Part shown: one piece after another, positions 1 through 9,374 of the stretch
Numbering within the stretch: the stretch's first letter is position 1
How the letters are laid out: the number at the start of each line of letters is the position of its first letter
Source: a bacterium (Candidatus Blackallbacteria) CG13_big_fil_rev_8_21_14_2_50_49_14
GTDB taxonomy: Bacteria > Cyanobacteriota > Sericytochromatia > UBA7694
Length of the DNA stretch: 53,127 nt
Direction: 5' to 3'
Assembly (NCBI GenBank): GCA_002783405.1
Contig: PFGG01000069.1
Location: forward strand, 1-53,127
Program-made: the position numbers and the translations under genes
Notes under the pieces: generated by a model
What the model was told of the DNA's origin: nothing
Database searches by the model: none
What the model saw: only the letters and a program-made list of their open reading frames with translations

Positions 1-1
1 A

Positions 2-1333
2 ATGTTGACCTGTCTGGTGCAGGGGTATATGCCCGGTCAGACTTTGAAAGCCCGAGTAGATGCGGGCCAGCGCTTTCAAGAAGCTGAAATTGTCAAAATC
101 GCTGAAGATCTGCTCGAACTGCTGACCTACCTGCATGGCTTTTCCCCGCCTGTAATACACCGAGATATCAAGCCCGAAAACGTGATTCTCTCCCCTGAGG
201 GGGAAGCCTCCCTGGTGGATTTTGGAGCGGTCAATGACCATTTGATGAATGAAAGCAGGGGGTCTACCATTGTGGGAACTTTTGGTTATATGCCCCCAGA
301 ACAATTGGATGGACAGGCCGTTCCGGGTTCTGACCTCTTTGCGCTGGGCGCCACTTTGATTTTCGCCTTAACGGGGCTTGAACCCGGTTTGATTGAAAAA
401 GAAAATCTCAGCTTAAATTTTCGTGCGTATGTGACCGTTTCTGAAGGTTTGGCGGCCTGGTTGGAATGCATGACCCAGCCCGATTGGAAACAGCGCTTTC
501 AGACTGCTCAAGATGCTCTTGAGGCCTTGCACAATCGTACTTTTTTTCGTCCTGGGCCAGATAAATCTGAGCGTGCAGGCTGGAAAAAAACCGTGCTGCT
601 GGTTTTGGGCTTGGGCCTTGTAACGGGTTTGACCTGGGCGGGTTTGCGATGGATGCCAACGCCACCTGCCGTACCCGAAAATCGTGTTCTGGGCAGCGTG
701 CGCTATGCGGGCTCCGCGCAAATTCCCACTCTGGCCCCCCGTTTTTGGATCCGGGATGAAGCCACAGGACAACGCCTGAAGCCCGCCGTAGATTACCAGG
801 CTGGAAAATTTGAAATTCAGGGCCTGCCTGCCGGAAAATATGGTCTGAATCTCAGTTACGATACCAATCCAGACAATCCGATCCAATATCCGGGGGATTA
901 TCGCGCCTGGACAGTCTTTGAGATCAAACCGGGGCAGTCTGCACCGCAACTGCGCATGAATTTGGTAAGGCTAATTCATCTGACTTTACCCCAGGATAAT
1001 AACCACCCCCTCTCAGGGTGGGAAAACCCCTGTGGAATCGCCTTGAGCCCAGGGGGAAAGCTTTCTTTTGCCTGGGAAAGTCTGGGGCCGGGGGTGCGCT
1101 ATGATTATCAAATTCAGGAGCTGAGCTGTACCTCTCCTGCTGCCTCTGCCTTGCGAATTTTAGCCAGTGGCAGCACGGAAAAACTCGGTTTTTCATCTGC
1201 TTTGCCCTCCACACCGGCTGGCCATGTCTACCGCTTTTCGCTTGAAGCCTGGCAGGCAGGGCATAAAATCGGTCGCATGCGCACCCATGGGAGCCAAGAC
1301 CATGCTTGGGATCTTAACTTCAAGATTCCCTGA
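2..1333 (+). CDS. Membrane-anchored Ser/Thr protein kinase, 5' end outside window
   Basis: This is the C-terminal part of a Hanks-type (eukaryotic-like) Ser/Thr kinase that transfers phosphate from ATP to proteins. The first visible residues correspond to the hinge between the lobes, so the glycine loop and ATP-binding lysine lie upstream of the window and the ATG at 2 is not the true start. Visible motifs are HRDIKPEN (about residues 53-60), DFG (73-75) and the activation-segment end YMPPEQ (about 96-101). A single membrane helix follows at about 195-217. The remaining 220 residues should lie outside the membrane and look like beta-rich sensor domains, with a stretch (EIQGLPAGKYGL) typical of carboxypeptidase-regulatory-like folds. 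The catalytic residues that can be seen are intact. The ligand of the outer domain and the substrates are unknown. The next gene starts 123 bases later. Confidence 0.9.
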   Translation: MLTCLVQGYMPGQTLKARVDAGQRFQEAEIVKIAEDLLELLTYLHGFSPPVIHRDIKPENVILSPEGEASLVDFGAVNDHLMNESRGSTIVGTFGYMPPEQLDGQAVPGSDLFALGATLIFALTGLEPGLIEKENLSLNFRAYVTVSEGLAAWLECMTQPDWKQRFQTAQDALEALHNRTFFRPGPDKSERAGWKKTVLLVLGLGLVTGLTWAGLRWMPTPPAVPENRVLGSVRYAGSAQIPTLAPRFWIRDEATGQRLKPAVDYQAGKFEIQGLPAGKYGLNLSYDTNPDNPIQYPGDYRAWTVFEIKPGQSAPQLRMNLVRLIHLTLPQDNNHPLSGWENPCGIALSPGGKLSFAWESLGPGVRYDYQIQELSCTSPAASALRILASGSTEKLGFSSALPSTPAGHVYRFSLEAWQAGHKIGRMRTHGSQDHAWDLNFKIP

Positions 1334-1456
1334 ATTTAAATTTTTTTTGCAAAAGTTCAATCTAGTTTGCCTAATCCGTTGGTTTTGCTTTTAAAATACA
1401 GGTAGCAATGATCCCACATATGGTTGGGTTGATACCCTTGCTGAAAGTATTTTTGC

Positions 1457-2587
1457 ATGTACAAACGCTTAATGAATTCATCCAGAGGCGCATCCGCCTC
1501 TCTACGCAGCTACCGGCGCTTGGGAATAGGATTTTTCATGTGTGTATTGAGCCTATTCAGTTGTGCGCCTGAAAAAATCAAACAATACCGAGTGGCCAAG
1601 GTGAGCGAACCGCCTCAAAAAATGGCGGTGCCAGCAGCCTCACAAAGTGCACCCTTTCTGTTTAAAATGCCTGCTACCTGGAAAACGCAAGCCAGTTCTG
1701 GCATGCGTGCCGCCTCTTTTCAAACCGAAGGCGGTGGCGATGTCTCGGTGGTTACCCTGCCCGGCATGGCCGGTGACTTGAAAGGCAATTTAAACCGCTG
1801 GCGGGGCCAGGTGGGCTTAGAACCTCTTGCTGATGACGCCGCCATTCAAAAAAGTTTTCAACCCTTTAAAATGGGTTCTGAGCAAGCGCTGACGCTTGAG
1901 CTTGCTTCTCCAACAGATAAGCCTGATAAAGCAATGCGTGTGGCCTTGCTTGAAAAAGACGGCGTGACCTGGTTTTTTAAACTGGCGGGAACGCGCCAAG
2001 TGGTTGAAAAGCAAAAAGGCGCTTTCGAGGACTTTCTCGGATCTGTTCAATTCAAGCCTGGGGGCAATCGGCCCCCGGCAGCGCCCGATGCGCCTCCCCC
2101 CGATGCTTCAGGGATGGGGGCGGGTTCACTGCCTCCGATAACCCCCCAGGCCACCGATACCAAATTGAGCTATTCCCTGCCCTCTGCCTGGAAAGAAAAA
2201 CCTGCTTCATCGATGCGGATTGCTTCTTTTGAAGTCAAATCTGGTGAACAAACGGGCGATATTTCAATCGTCAGCTTGGCCGGTGATGGAGGGGGATTGC
2301 TGAGCAATACCAACCGCTGGCGTCGCCAGTTGGAAATGGCACCCACCGATCAGGCAGGGTTGCAAAATCTGGTCAAAGATATTCAAATTGATGGCCACAA
2401 GGGTTATTTTATGGCCCTGTATACGGGGATGGAAGGCCAAGGCATGTTGGTGGCCTTGGTTGAACAGGGGGGACAGACCTGGTTTATCAAGATGGTCGCT
2501 CCGAGCCAATTGGCCCATGCCCAGGAACAGGATTTTCTCAAATTTGTTCAATCGATTCAATTTCATGCGAAAGGAAGTCAGACCTGA
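1457..2587 (+). CDS. Lipoprotein with two copies of one domain, upstream of resB
   Basis: A 376-residue predicted lipoprotein: a basic N-terminus, a hydrophobic stretch and the lipobox-like LFSC near residue 36 fit signal peptidase II processing and an outer-face location. The mature part holds two copies of one domain, at about 73-200 and 232-372. Each copy begins with a LP/MP-x-x-W-K pattern (ATWKTQASSGMRAASF and SAWKEKPASSMRIASF), followed by a G-D-(V/I)-S-(V/I)-V stretch and then a N-R-W-R motif. A Pro-rich linker joins the copies. I do not recognise a characterised family. The stop overlaps the start of resB by one base (TGATG), so the two are translationally coupled. The gene may serve cytochrome c maturation or a c-type cytochrome partner, but that is inferred from position only. 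No strong ribosome binding site is seen, and Met6 is an alternative start. Confidence 0.8.
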   Translation: MYKRLMNSSRGASASLRSYRRLGIGFFMCVLSLFSCAPEKIKQYRVAKVSEPPQKMAVPAASQSAPFLFKMPATWKTQASSGMRAASFQTEGGGDVSVVTLPGMAGDLKGNLNRWRGQVGLEPLADDAAIQKSFQPFKMGSEQALTLELASPTDKPDKAMRVALLEKDGVTWFFKLAGTRQVVEKQKGAFEDFLGSVQFKPGGNRPPAAPDAPPPDASGMGAGSLPPITPQATDTKLSYSLPSAWKEKPASSMRIASFEVKSGEQTGDISIVSLAGDGGGLLSNTNRWRRQLEMAPTDQAGLQNLVKDIQIDGHKGYFMALYTGMEGQGMLVALVEQGGQTWFIKMVAPSQLAHAQEQDFLKFVQSIQFHAKGSQT

Positions 2588-3822
2588 TGGAAACCCTTTC
2601 CGCTGATCTTTCCTCTGAAACTCCGGAACAAAAAAAAGCCACTGGCAAAGTAAAAAAGTCAGTTTCTCCTGCACAGCAAATTTTAAACTATTTTGGCTCT
2701 TTGCAATTGACTGTGCTTTTGTTGGTCTTGAGTATTCTGTTGATCTTTTTTGGCACCTTGGCACAAATTGACCAAGGGGTATGGACGGTTGTAAAGAGCT
2801 ATTTTCGCTCCTGGATCGTGTGGATACCCTTTCAATTGCTTTTTCCCCGTGATCGGGTCGTGCCGGGTGCGATGCTCTTTCCGGGCGGTTGGACGCTCGG
2901 TTCGCTTCTCTTGATCAATCTGTTGGTAGCGCATATTCAGCGTTTTACACTTAAAAAAGATAAAATCGGTCTGTTTATTATTCACAGCGGCCTGATTCTT
3001 TTGCTGGCGGGTGAAGGCCTGACGGGTTTAATGGCTGCAGAGAGCAATATGAGCATTGATGAAGGAAGTTCTTCCAATTACAGTGAAGATATCCGTCATC
3101 CCGAGTTGGCCGTCATCGATGGCAGCGATGCCAAAACGGATCTGGTCACGGTGGTGCCTGAAAGCAAGCTGCGTTCAGGGCGTTTGATCCAGGATTCCCA
3201 ATTGCCCTTTGATATCCAGGTCGATCGTTTCTTTAAAAATTCCGCCCTGGATCGTGATCCCAAGGGCGGAGGCTTTACAGCCAAGGGCATGCCCGAAGTC
3301 AGTGGCACGCAATCAGCCCAAGGCGGCATTGATATGCCCTCGGCCCTGATCACCTTGTATAAGCCGGGTACGACCCAGGTCTTGGGGGCTTATACCACCT
3401 CGACCTGGCTCAAAAGCCCACACAAGGTGGATGTGAACGGAAAAACTTATGCTCTTTCCCTGCGCTTTGCCCGTTCGTATAAGCCCTATACCCTGTTTTT
3501 GAAAGATTTCAGGTTTGATCGCTATCCCGGTACTGAAATTCCCAAAAACTTTGAAAGTACGGTTAGAATTCTCGACCCCGAACAACAGGTCGATCGCGAA
3601 GTGCGAATCTGGATGAACCATCCCCTGCGCTATCGGGGTGAAACCTATTACCAGGCCTCGTATAAACCCGATGAGTCGGGTACGGTGCTTCAGGTAGTGC
3701 AAAACCCCAGTTGGCTGATTCCGTATATTTCCTGCGTTTTGGTGACGCTGGGATTGCTCTGGCAGTTTGGATTTTCGCTGATGCGCTCGCTCAAGCGCCG
3801 TCAGAAAAGGAGTGCTGTATGA
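2587..3822 (+). CDS. resB: Cytochrome c biogenesis protein ResB/Ccs1
   Basis: A 411-residue ResB/Ccs1 family protein. In system II cytochrome c maturation, ResB and ResC/CcsA form the membrane complex that delivers reduced apocytochrome and haem and attaches haem covalently on the outer face of the membrane. The family pattern is visible: a first membrane helix after the F-G-S-L-Q-L-T-V motif (about 34-56), further helices near 100-120 and 128-148, a long outer domain, and a last helix near 375-398. The outer domain carries the typical YYQASYKPD segment near its end. It overlaps the preceding lipoprotein gene by one base and the following ccsA by four bases (ATGA), which marks a tight operon. 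Confidence 0.9.
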   Translation: METLSADLSSETPEQKKATGKVKKSVSPAQQILNYFGSLQLTVLLLVLSILLIFFGTLAQIDQGVWTVVKSYFRSWIVWIPFQLLFPRDRVVPGAMLFPGGWTLGSLLLINLLVAHIQRFTLKKDKIGLFIIHSGLILLLAGEGLTGLMAAESNMSIDEGSSSNYSEDIRHPELAVIDGSDAKTDLVTVVPESKLRSGRLIQDSQLPFDIQVDRFFKNSALDRDPKGGGFTAKGMPEVSGTQSAQGGIDMPSALITLYKPGTTQVLGAYTTSTWLKSPHKVDVNGKTYALSLRFARSYKPYTLFLKDFRFDRYPGTEIPKNFESTVRILDPEQQVDREVRIWMNHPLRYRGETYYQASYKPDESGTVLQVVQNPSWLIPYISCVLVTLGLLWQFGFSLMRSLKRRQKRSAV

Positions 3823-5516
3823 AAGTTTTACAACGTTACCTGCCTTTGATTCTGAGCCTGATTTGCCTTTTGGCTTTCGGAAGCGCCTTGGTATCAAAGC
3901 CCTATACGCATTCCAGCTACGATCTGAACAGCTTCAGTCAGTTTCCCGTGCTGTACAAGGGCCGTGTGCAACCCCTGGATTCCTTTGCGCGCAATAACCT
4001 GCTTGTGATTACCCACAAGCAGAGCTATACAGATTTTGAAGGCCACAAACAACCTGCGATTCACTGGCTTTTGGAAATGATGAGTGGTTCACCCAGTATT
4101 GCCAAAGAGCCGGTCTTCCGGATTGAGCACGATGATGTGCTTTCTCTGATGCAGTTGAAACCCCGCGATGGTTTTCGCTATTCCTTGGGGGAACTCTTGC
4201 CCCGTTATCAGGCTCTGATTCAGCAGGTGCAAACCTCGTTTCAAAAGCCAGAAAGCAGCCGCGATTTGGTCGATGTGAAAACCATTGAATTGTTTAATCA
4301 ATTGGAAGTTTATCGCCAAATCATGAGCTCTGAAGTGCCGCTGATGCTTCCCCCTGTGGATCCCCATTCGGATCAGTGGTTGCCTTTGGGTAGCGAGAAA
4401 AAAGATTTGAATCTGAGTACCCCTGCCAATGCTTGGTATAAAACCTTAAAAGCCTACCGTGACAAGGATGTTGCTGGGTTTAATGCCGGAACGCGGGAAT
4501 ATCTTCAAGCTCTGCACCAGACCCATCCCAATCTTTTTCCGAAACTTTCACTTGAGCAGCGATTTAACCTGACTCAGCCCTTTTTACAGGCCATGATTTA
4601 TCTGGTTTTGGCCTTTCTTCTCAGCCTGTTTGGCTGGATGTTTTGGGGAGAAAGTCTGCGGAAATCGGCATTTGGTGTGCTTTTGATTGGGCTCTTGGTC
4701 TTTACCCTGGCCCTGTTTACACGCATGTATTTAACCGGTCGCCCACCGGTCACCAATCTTTATTCCTCTGCGATCTTTGTCGGCTGGATTGCCGTGATCA
4801 TGGGCATTGGCATTGAGTGGTTCATGAAAAATGGTTTTGGCACGATTATGGCTGCGATCACGGGGTTCTGCGCACTCTTGGTGGCGCAAAATCTGGGCAG
4901 TGATGGCGATACCATGGAAATGATGCGCGCCGTTTTGGATACCAATTTCTGGCTTGCAACCCATGTGACCACCGTGACCATGGGCTATGCGGCTAGTTTT
5001 CTTGCTGGTTTTATGGGCCTGATTCTGATTCTGATGGGGGTTCTGAGTAAAAAATTAGACAAGGAACTCTACAACAAAATCTCAAGCATGATCTATGGCA
5101 CTGTTGCCTTTGCGACCCTGTTCAGTTTTGTCGGCACGGTACTGGGCGGCATTTGGGCCGATCAGAGCTGGGGGCGTTTCTGGGGCTGGGATCCCAAAGA
5201 AAATGGCGCTGTAATTATCGTACTCTGGAACGCAATTATTCTGCATGCCCGCTGGGGAGGCCTGGTACGCAAGCGCGGAATTGCGCTCTTGGCTGTGGGT
5301 GGCAATATTGTCACGGCCTGGTCTTGGTTTGGCGTGAATATGCTGGGCGTAGGGCTGCATTCCTATGGGTTTACAGACAAGGCGTTTATTGGTTTAACCG
5401 GTTTTGTGCTTTTGAACTTGCTGGTGATTTTTCTGGGCTCTTTGCCTGAAGAAAGCTGGCGCAGTTTTAAAGCCATCGCAGACAAGAAAAAAGAAGCCAG
5501 TCATCCCACTGTTTAA
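3819..5516 (+). CDS. ccsA: Cytochrome c biogenesis protein CcsA/ResC with long N-terminal domain
   Basis: The haem-handling half of the system II cytochrome c synthase. The start is set at ATG 3819, not an in-frame ATG at 3711: 3819 has AAGGAG at 3807-3812 with a 6-base spacer and overlaps the resB stop as ATGA, while 3711 lies well inside resB. The product is 565 residues. A first membrane helix lies at about 7-27. A roughly 220-residue outer domain follows, beginning LYKGRVQPLDSFARN, then the CcsA membrane core from about 250. The core has the tryptophan-rich signature WGRFWGWDPKE near 450-460. Histidines near 381 (ATHVTT) and 514 (GLHSYG) sit where CcsA haem ligands are expected. The usual CcsA is about 300 residues. 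Such long forms are known, as I recall, in several environmental phyla. One deviation is that N-G-A follows WDPKE where T-W-A is common. Confidence 0.92.
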   Translation: MKVLQRYLPLILSLICLLAFGSALVSKPYTHSSYDLNSFSQFPVLYKGRVQPLDSFARNNLLVITHKQSYTDFEGHKQPAIHWLLEMMSGSPSIAKEPVFRIEHDDVLSLMQLKPRDGFRYSLGELLPRYQALIQQVQTSFQKPESSRDLVDVKTIELFNQLEVYRQIMSSEVPLMLPPVDPHSDQWLPLGSEKKDLNLSTPANAWYKTLKAYRDKDVAGFNAGTREYLQALHQTHPNLFPKLSLEQRFNLTQPFLQAMIYLVLAFLLSLFGWMFWGESLRKSAFGVLLIGLLVFTLALFTRMYLTGRPPVTNLYSSAIFVGWIAVIMGIGIEWFMKNGFGTIMAAITGFCALLVAQNLGSDGDTMEMMRAVLDTNFWLATHVTTVTMGYAASFLAGFMGLILILMGVLSKKLDKELYNKISSMIYGTVAFATLFSFVGTVLGGIWADQSWGRFWGWDPKENGAVIIVLWNAIILHARWGGLVRKRGIALLAVGGNIVTAWSWFGVNMLGVGLHSYGFTDKAFIGLTGFVLLNLLVIFLGSLPEESWRSFKAIADKKKEASHPTV

Positions 5517-5529
5517 TCGATTTTTCATG

Positions 5530-5565
5530 AGCCCCTGAATGCTATTTGTATTCAGGGGCTTTTGA
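5530..5565 (+). terminator. Intrinsic terminator of the resB-ccsA operon
   Basis: A perfect 11-base inverted repeat, AGCCCCTGAAT (5530-5540) and ATTCAGGGGCT (5550-5560), with a 9-base loop and followed by a T-run. It starts 14 bases after the ccsA stop, the classic form of a Rho-independent terminator. Confidence 0.9.
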
Positions 5566-5608
5566 TTGGGCATATTCTCTAGCATTCCGAGACCTGGCCT
5601 GAAGCGGT

Positions 5609-5637
5609 TTGGTAAATTGATGCCGCCCGCTTATAAT
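5609..5637 (+). promoter_or_regulatory. Sigma70-type promoter for the PI-PLC-like gene
   Basis: TTGGTA (5609-5614), a 17-base spacer and a perfect TATAAT (5632-5637). Transcription would begin near 5644, downstream of the in-frame ATG at 5636. This supports the ATG at 5666 as the real start of the next gene. Confidence 0.65.
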
Positions 5638-5665
5638 GAAGGCAGACATATATTTCGTGGTAAAA

Positions 5666-7078
5666 ATGAAGCGACTCAGACTTTTTTTCCTCTTTGCTAT
5701 GGTTTTCAGTGCCTCTTGTCAGCACCCTTCTGCCCCTTTGGTGGTTTCTTCTCTGGGGGTTGGCAGAGTGCCTGCGCAAACCCGCCCTCCCTCCAGTGAA
5801 AAACCCTTGCAGACTGACTCAGAAAAGGCTGCTCTGCTTCAATCCCCAGCGGATGAACTGGCGGCTGAAAACCAAGCCGAATTGCGTTCACTGGATTTGT
5901 CGCCCTTGGAGATTCTTCCGCTTGAAGATCAAGCTTCAAACCAGGATCGTCCTGCGAATTTAGCCCAGGCGCTGGCCCAGGTCAAAGCGCTGTCAGCGCA
6001 AGTTGAATTGGAAAGTGTCTCCGTCCAGGCGTCTGGGGTTGCTCCCTCCTGTGGCTTGGATTGTCAGACTGAGTTGGCTTTGGCCCAGCATTTGCCGCTC
6101 TCTCAGCAGCAGTGGCTGGGGGCGCACAATGCCTATAATTCCAAGGGAATTTTTAAAAACCAGTCCTGGACTCTTTCTCAGCAGCTCGATGCCGGGGTTC
6201 GGGTGCTAGAGTTGGATTTGCACCGCCGTTTACTCTCTTCAAAGGTGCGGGTCTGCCATGGGGCAGGGGCCTATGATTGCTTGCTCAACCCGTTTGGCGC
6301 ACGTGACTACCAGCAGATCTTAACCGAAGTCAAAACCTGGTCGGATCAGCACCCCGATCAATTGCTGATATTAGAGCTTGAAAACCATGTCAAGAATCAA
6401 AAGTCGGTAGAAGAACCGATCCTGAATACCTTTCACAATTTGCTCTACCGGGCCGCTGAGCGTAAAGCTGGTTGGCAACAAGAAACGCCGGCTCAAATCA
6501 TTGCACGGGGTAAGCGCGTGATTGTGGCTGATTTTGGTGAGCTGCGTTTTGATGGCCAGCTGATTTGGGATCAAAAAGAACTTTCCAGCAATACACCCAC
6601 CAAGGGCTTTTCTGCCGACTGTACTGTCAAAGGGCAGCTGATGGGGACGGCTGCTTGGGGCTTTTACGATGATAAAACCTTTAAAAAGGCCAATCCCCTC
6701 ACGGTGGCTTCGATTCCCCAATTTTTGCGCTGTGACGCGCGCTATCTCAAAATCGATCGCCTGACGCCTGAGCTTCTGGCGGCACGGCATTTCAGCTGGG
6801 AAAGCGCTTCGCCTGAACAGGCCTGTGCCCAGCTCAGCCAAAAATCAGAGCGTTGGCAGGCCCAGCGCTGTGAAAAAGTGATGCGCTTTGTTTGTCAAAC
6901 CCCAAGGGGTTGGAAACTTTCAATGCATTCGGGTTTCTGGGCCTCGGGACCGCAGATCTGCACTCAGGAATTTGGCGAAGACTCTGCCTTTGAACCCCCA
7001 CGCAGTTACTTTCAAAACTTGCAGGCCCAGGCCGTCTTGCCTGTGGAGACCAACGCTTGGGTGGGCTATCGGCAGTAA
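5666..7078 (+). CDS. Lipoprotein with phosphatidylinositol-specific phospholipase C-like domain
   Basis: A probable exported phospholipase-C-fold lipoprotein of 470 residues. The start at 5666 is preferred over an ATG at 5636 because the -10 box overlaps the earlier one and because it yields a compact signal peptide (MKRLRLFFLFAMVFSASC) with Cys18 as the lipidation site. After a low-complexity linker, the PI-PLC X-like barrel begins near residue 145. It has the first catalytic histidine in LGAHNAYN (about 152-159), an acidic metal/substrate strand in VLELDLH, and the second histidine in VCHG (about 195). Typical bacterial PI-PLCs cleave phosphatidylinositol by general acid-base chemistry with two histidines. 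Calcium-dependent relatives use an added acidic site, and I cannot tell which applies here. The C-terminal 130 residues contain several cysteines and no domain I recognise. The gene is convergent with the PLD-like gene. Confidence 0.8.
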   Translation: MKRLRLFFLFAMVFSASCQHPSAPLVVSSLGVGRVPAQTRPPSSEKPLQTDSEKAALLQSPADELAAENQAELRSLDLSPLEILPLEDQASNQDRPANLAQALAQVKALSAQVELESVSVQASGVAPSCGLDCQTELALAQHLPLSQQQWLGAHNAYNSKGIFKNQSWTLSQQLDAGVRVLELDLHRRLLSSKVRVCHGAGAYDCLLNPFGARDYQQILTEVKTWSDQHPDQLLILELENHVKNQKSVEEPILNTFHNLLYRAAERKAGWQQETPAQIIARGKRVIVADFGELRFDGQLIWDQKELSSNTPTKGFSADCTVKGQLMGTAAWGFYDDKTFKKANPLTVASIPQFLRCDARYLKIDRLTPELLAARHFSWESASPEQACAQLSQKSERWQAQRCEKVMRFVCQTPRGWKLSMHSGFWASGPQICTQEFGEDSAFEPPRSYFQNLQAQAVLPVETNAWVGYRQ

Positions 7079-7106
7079 GTGGGGCTGTCCTTACGGTTTC
7101 TGTACT

Positions 7107-9374
7107 TTAGGAAAGCAATCCTTTTATTTTTTCTGCCAGAAGGTGAAGCCATCCCCCCCGCTTTTTTAGCAAGGCTTCGAGGGCTTTGACCTGAACCGGA
7201 CGACTGAGACGTTTATCTGCTTCAAAAAGATCTTGTTCAAGCGCTGTGACTGTTGCTTTGTGGTCCAGATACAGGGAAAGTTCCTGGTTATACAGAATAC
7301 TTTGGTTTTTCCAGAGAAACGGACTGTGCAGCGAACGCGGCACCAAATTGGCCGAACCGACGATGGCGCGCTGGCTGTCGGCGGCGATAAACTTGGTATG
7401 CGCCATATAATCGTATTTTCCCCCTCGGCCCTGATAGAGCCAAGCTTTGACTTGTCCAGGGTTTCCGGCCAGAATCAAGGCTCTGACACTGTCGGGGTTG
7501 AGAATTTCAAAAACGCTTTCATCACTGTGTTCAGAGACAATGATCTCCAGTTGAACCCCCCGACGCAGCGCCCGTTTGAGCGCGTTTTCGATCGGAGCAT
7601 GGTAAAGATAGGCTTGTTCCAGTCGCAGCTTCTTGTGGGCAGAATCAATAAGGTATATGAGAGCGGCTTCGATTTGGTAGTTTTGCGCATCTGAATCGAG
7701 CACCTGTAAGCGGCAGAGAGGCCCTTTTAAAGGCGCAGTGGGGGTCTGTGGGAGCAGACGTCCAGGCCATTGCTTGCCAGGGTTCAAGGCTTCCCACTGT
7801 TGAGCAAAGCGTTCTTGCAAGACCTTTACAGCCGGGCCTTCAATTTTCAGCATTAAATCGTGAAAACTGTCGGGCTGAAGATAGAAATCAGCCAGATTCA
7901 GGCCGCCTGTATACGCGGTTTGGCCGTCGATGACCAAAAGTTTGCGGTGGTCACTGTGCATGACGCCTTCGCTCAAGGCTGAAATCTGAAAATTCCGTTG
8001 CAGGCGTTGTTGGTAGATTTCAAATTTATTCGTTAAGTTTGGGCTCAGTTTGATCTGTCTGAGGAGTTTGGTTTTGACCCCTTCAATAAAATCTGAAACC
8101 GTTTTGGCACCCCGAGCCGTCAGGTCATGGTTGTGAATCAAATCCACACGAATGCCAAGGGGGCTGATACCATCGGGTTTCAGGCCTTGGGAGGTTTGTT
8201 TCAGTCCCATCGCTTTGAGCAGATAGATTTCAGACAGCGTTTGCGTGGTTTGGCCGGGGTAAAAGACAAAAATCAGCTGGGAAATGCTTTTTCGTGCGCC
8301 TAGTAATGCGGTTTTCATCTCTTGGAACCATGCCGGCCCATTGATATACCAGCGCAATGGGTGGGGCTGTGTCTGGGGGTGCCAAGCTGGGGGCGGGGAC
8401 AATCTGGGGGTAAGCTTCAAATCATAGGGAAATGCATAACGCCCATCAAAAGGGACGGAGACGATTTTTGAATATTTTCGCGCCTCGACTTCGGTCTCGG
8501 TCAAGTTGAGCTGGAATTGCCCTTCAGAAAGAAGAGCAAAGGGCTCCCATTTTCCCCAGATCTGGGTCTTGAGATTGAGCATCAGGTTTCCTGAAAAATG
8601 ATAGCGATCACTGAGGCGTTCTGCCCCTAAGCGGATCGAGGCTAAATCGGACGGGCGTATGTTCAGAAATAATTTGGCATTTAAGGGGCCATGAAAGACC
8701 TTGTCGTTTGTGATACAGGAAGTGATCTGGAATCTGAGTTTGGCTCGGTCTGTCGGGGAGGGCATCAGCTGTGGCGCAATATGGCTGGTCAATTTTCCAT
8801 CAGAGCCTATCAAAAAATTGAAATTCAATTCAGGCGTGCGCAGAGATTCATGACCGAGCTTTATATCCAAACGTTGGGGGGGCAGGGTTACGAAGATATC
8901 TGCCTTTGCACGTGAAAGTTCTATTTTAACGGGCCGTTTGTCTAAAGCTTTGCTGGCACTGCCAAGGAACCAGGTCCAGGGTATCCAGAGATATTGGGGA
9001 CGAATCCTGAACTGATTCGCTTGAACCTGTTTAATTTCGAGCTCAAAAGCGTCGTGAAACCAGCCCCATTCCAAGCGAAGCCCTAAGATATATACCTGAG
9101 AATGGGGATCAAAGCGAAAATGCCGGTAGCGTAGGTTGGGGAAACGTGTATGAAGGCCTAATTTTAGGGCCTGCTTCAATTGTCTTTCAGAGAAATTTCC
9201 GTCAATTTTTCCAGACAATTCCAATTCCTGTTGGATTTTTGCCGGTTCCAGATGCAGCTGTGCTGAAAACCCAGTCTGTGAATCCAGACAGGCAGAAGCA
9301 TGGGCCTGTACTGCTGACTGAGACAGAAGTGTGAAGAGGCCGCTGAGCAAAAGTTTTTGAATGACTGAAGCCAT
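7107..9374 (-). CDS. Exported phospholipase D-like protein with two HKD motifs
   Basis: A 755-residue member of the phospholipase D superfamily (cardiolipin synthases, phospholipases, some nucleases). The start is placed at the ATG ending at 9374, because it gives a clean signal peptide (MASVIQKLLLSGLFTLLSQS, cleavage near Ala-Gln-Ala-His). The longer open frame reaching 9587 would add 71 AT-rich, non-conserved residues. Two catalytic HxKx4D motifs are present: HRKLLVID near residue 470, followed by GGLNLADFY, and HTKFIAAD near 655, followed by GSANL. Together they form one active site that works through a phospho-histidine intermediate. Residues 30-300 are a beta-rich domain I do not recognise. 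Export plus a unique N-domain suggests an envelope or secreted lipid-acting enzyme rather than the inner-membrane cardiolipin synthase. Confidence 0.85.
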   Translation of the reverse strand: MASVIQKLLLSGLFTLLSQSAVQAHASACLDSQTGFSAQLHLEPAKIQQELELSGKIDGNFSERQLKQALKLGLHTRFPNLRYRHFRFDPHSQVYILGLRLEWGWFHDAFELEIKQVQANQFRIRPQYLWIPWTWFLGSASKALDKRPVKIELSRAKADIFVTLPPQRLDIKLGHESLRTPELNFNFLIGSDGKLTSHIAPQLMPSPTDRAKLRFQITSCITNDKVFHGPLNAKLFLNIRPSDLASIRLGAERLSDRYHFSGNLMLNLKTQIWGKWEPFALLSEGQFQLNLTETEVEARKYSKIVSVPFDGRYAFPYDLKLTPRLSPPPAWHPQTQPHPLRWYINGPAWFQEMKTALLGARKSISQLIFVFYPGQTTQTLSEIYLLKAMGLKQTSQGLKPDGISPLGIRVDLIHNHDLTARGAKTVSDFIEGVKTKLLRQIKLSPNLTNKFEIYQQRLQRNFQISALSEGVMHSDHRKLLVIDGQTAYTGGLNLADFYLQPDSFHDLMLKIEGPAVKVLQERFAQQWEALNPGKQWPGRLLPQTPTAPLKGPLCRLQVLDSDAQNYQIEAALIYLIDSAHKKLRLEQAYLYHAPIENALKRALRRGVQLEIIVSEHSDESVFEILNPDSVRALILAGNPGQVKAWLYQGRGGKYDYMAHTKFIAADSQRAIVGSANLVPRSLHSPFLWKNQSILYNQELSLYLDHKATVTALEQDLFEADKRLSRPVQVKALEALLKKRGGWLHLLAEKIKGLLS

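Noticed and set aside
3711-3818. Longer CcsA start at ATG 3711
   Set aside because: It lies inside resB, whereas ATG 3819 has a good AAGGAG and the ATGA overlap, and gives a normal N-terminal membrane helix.
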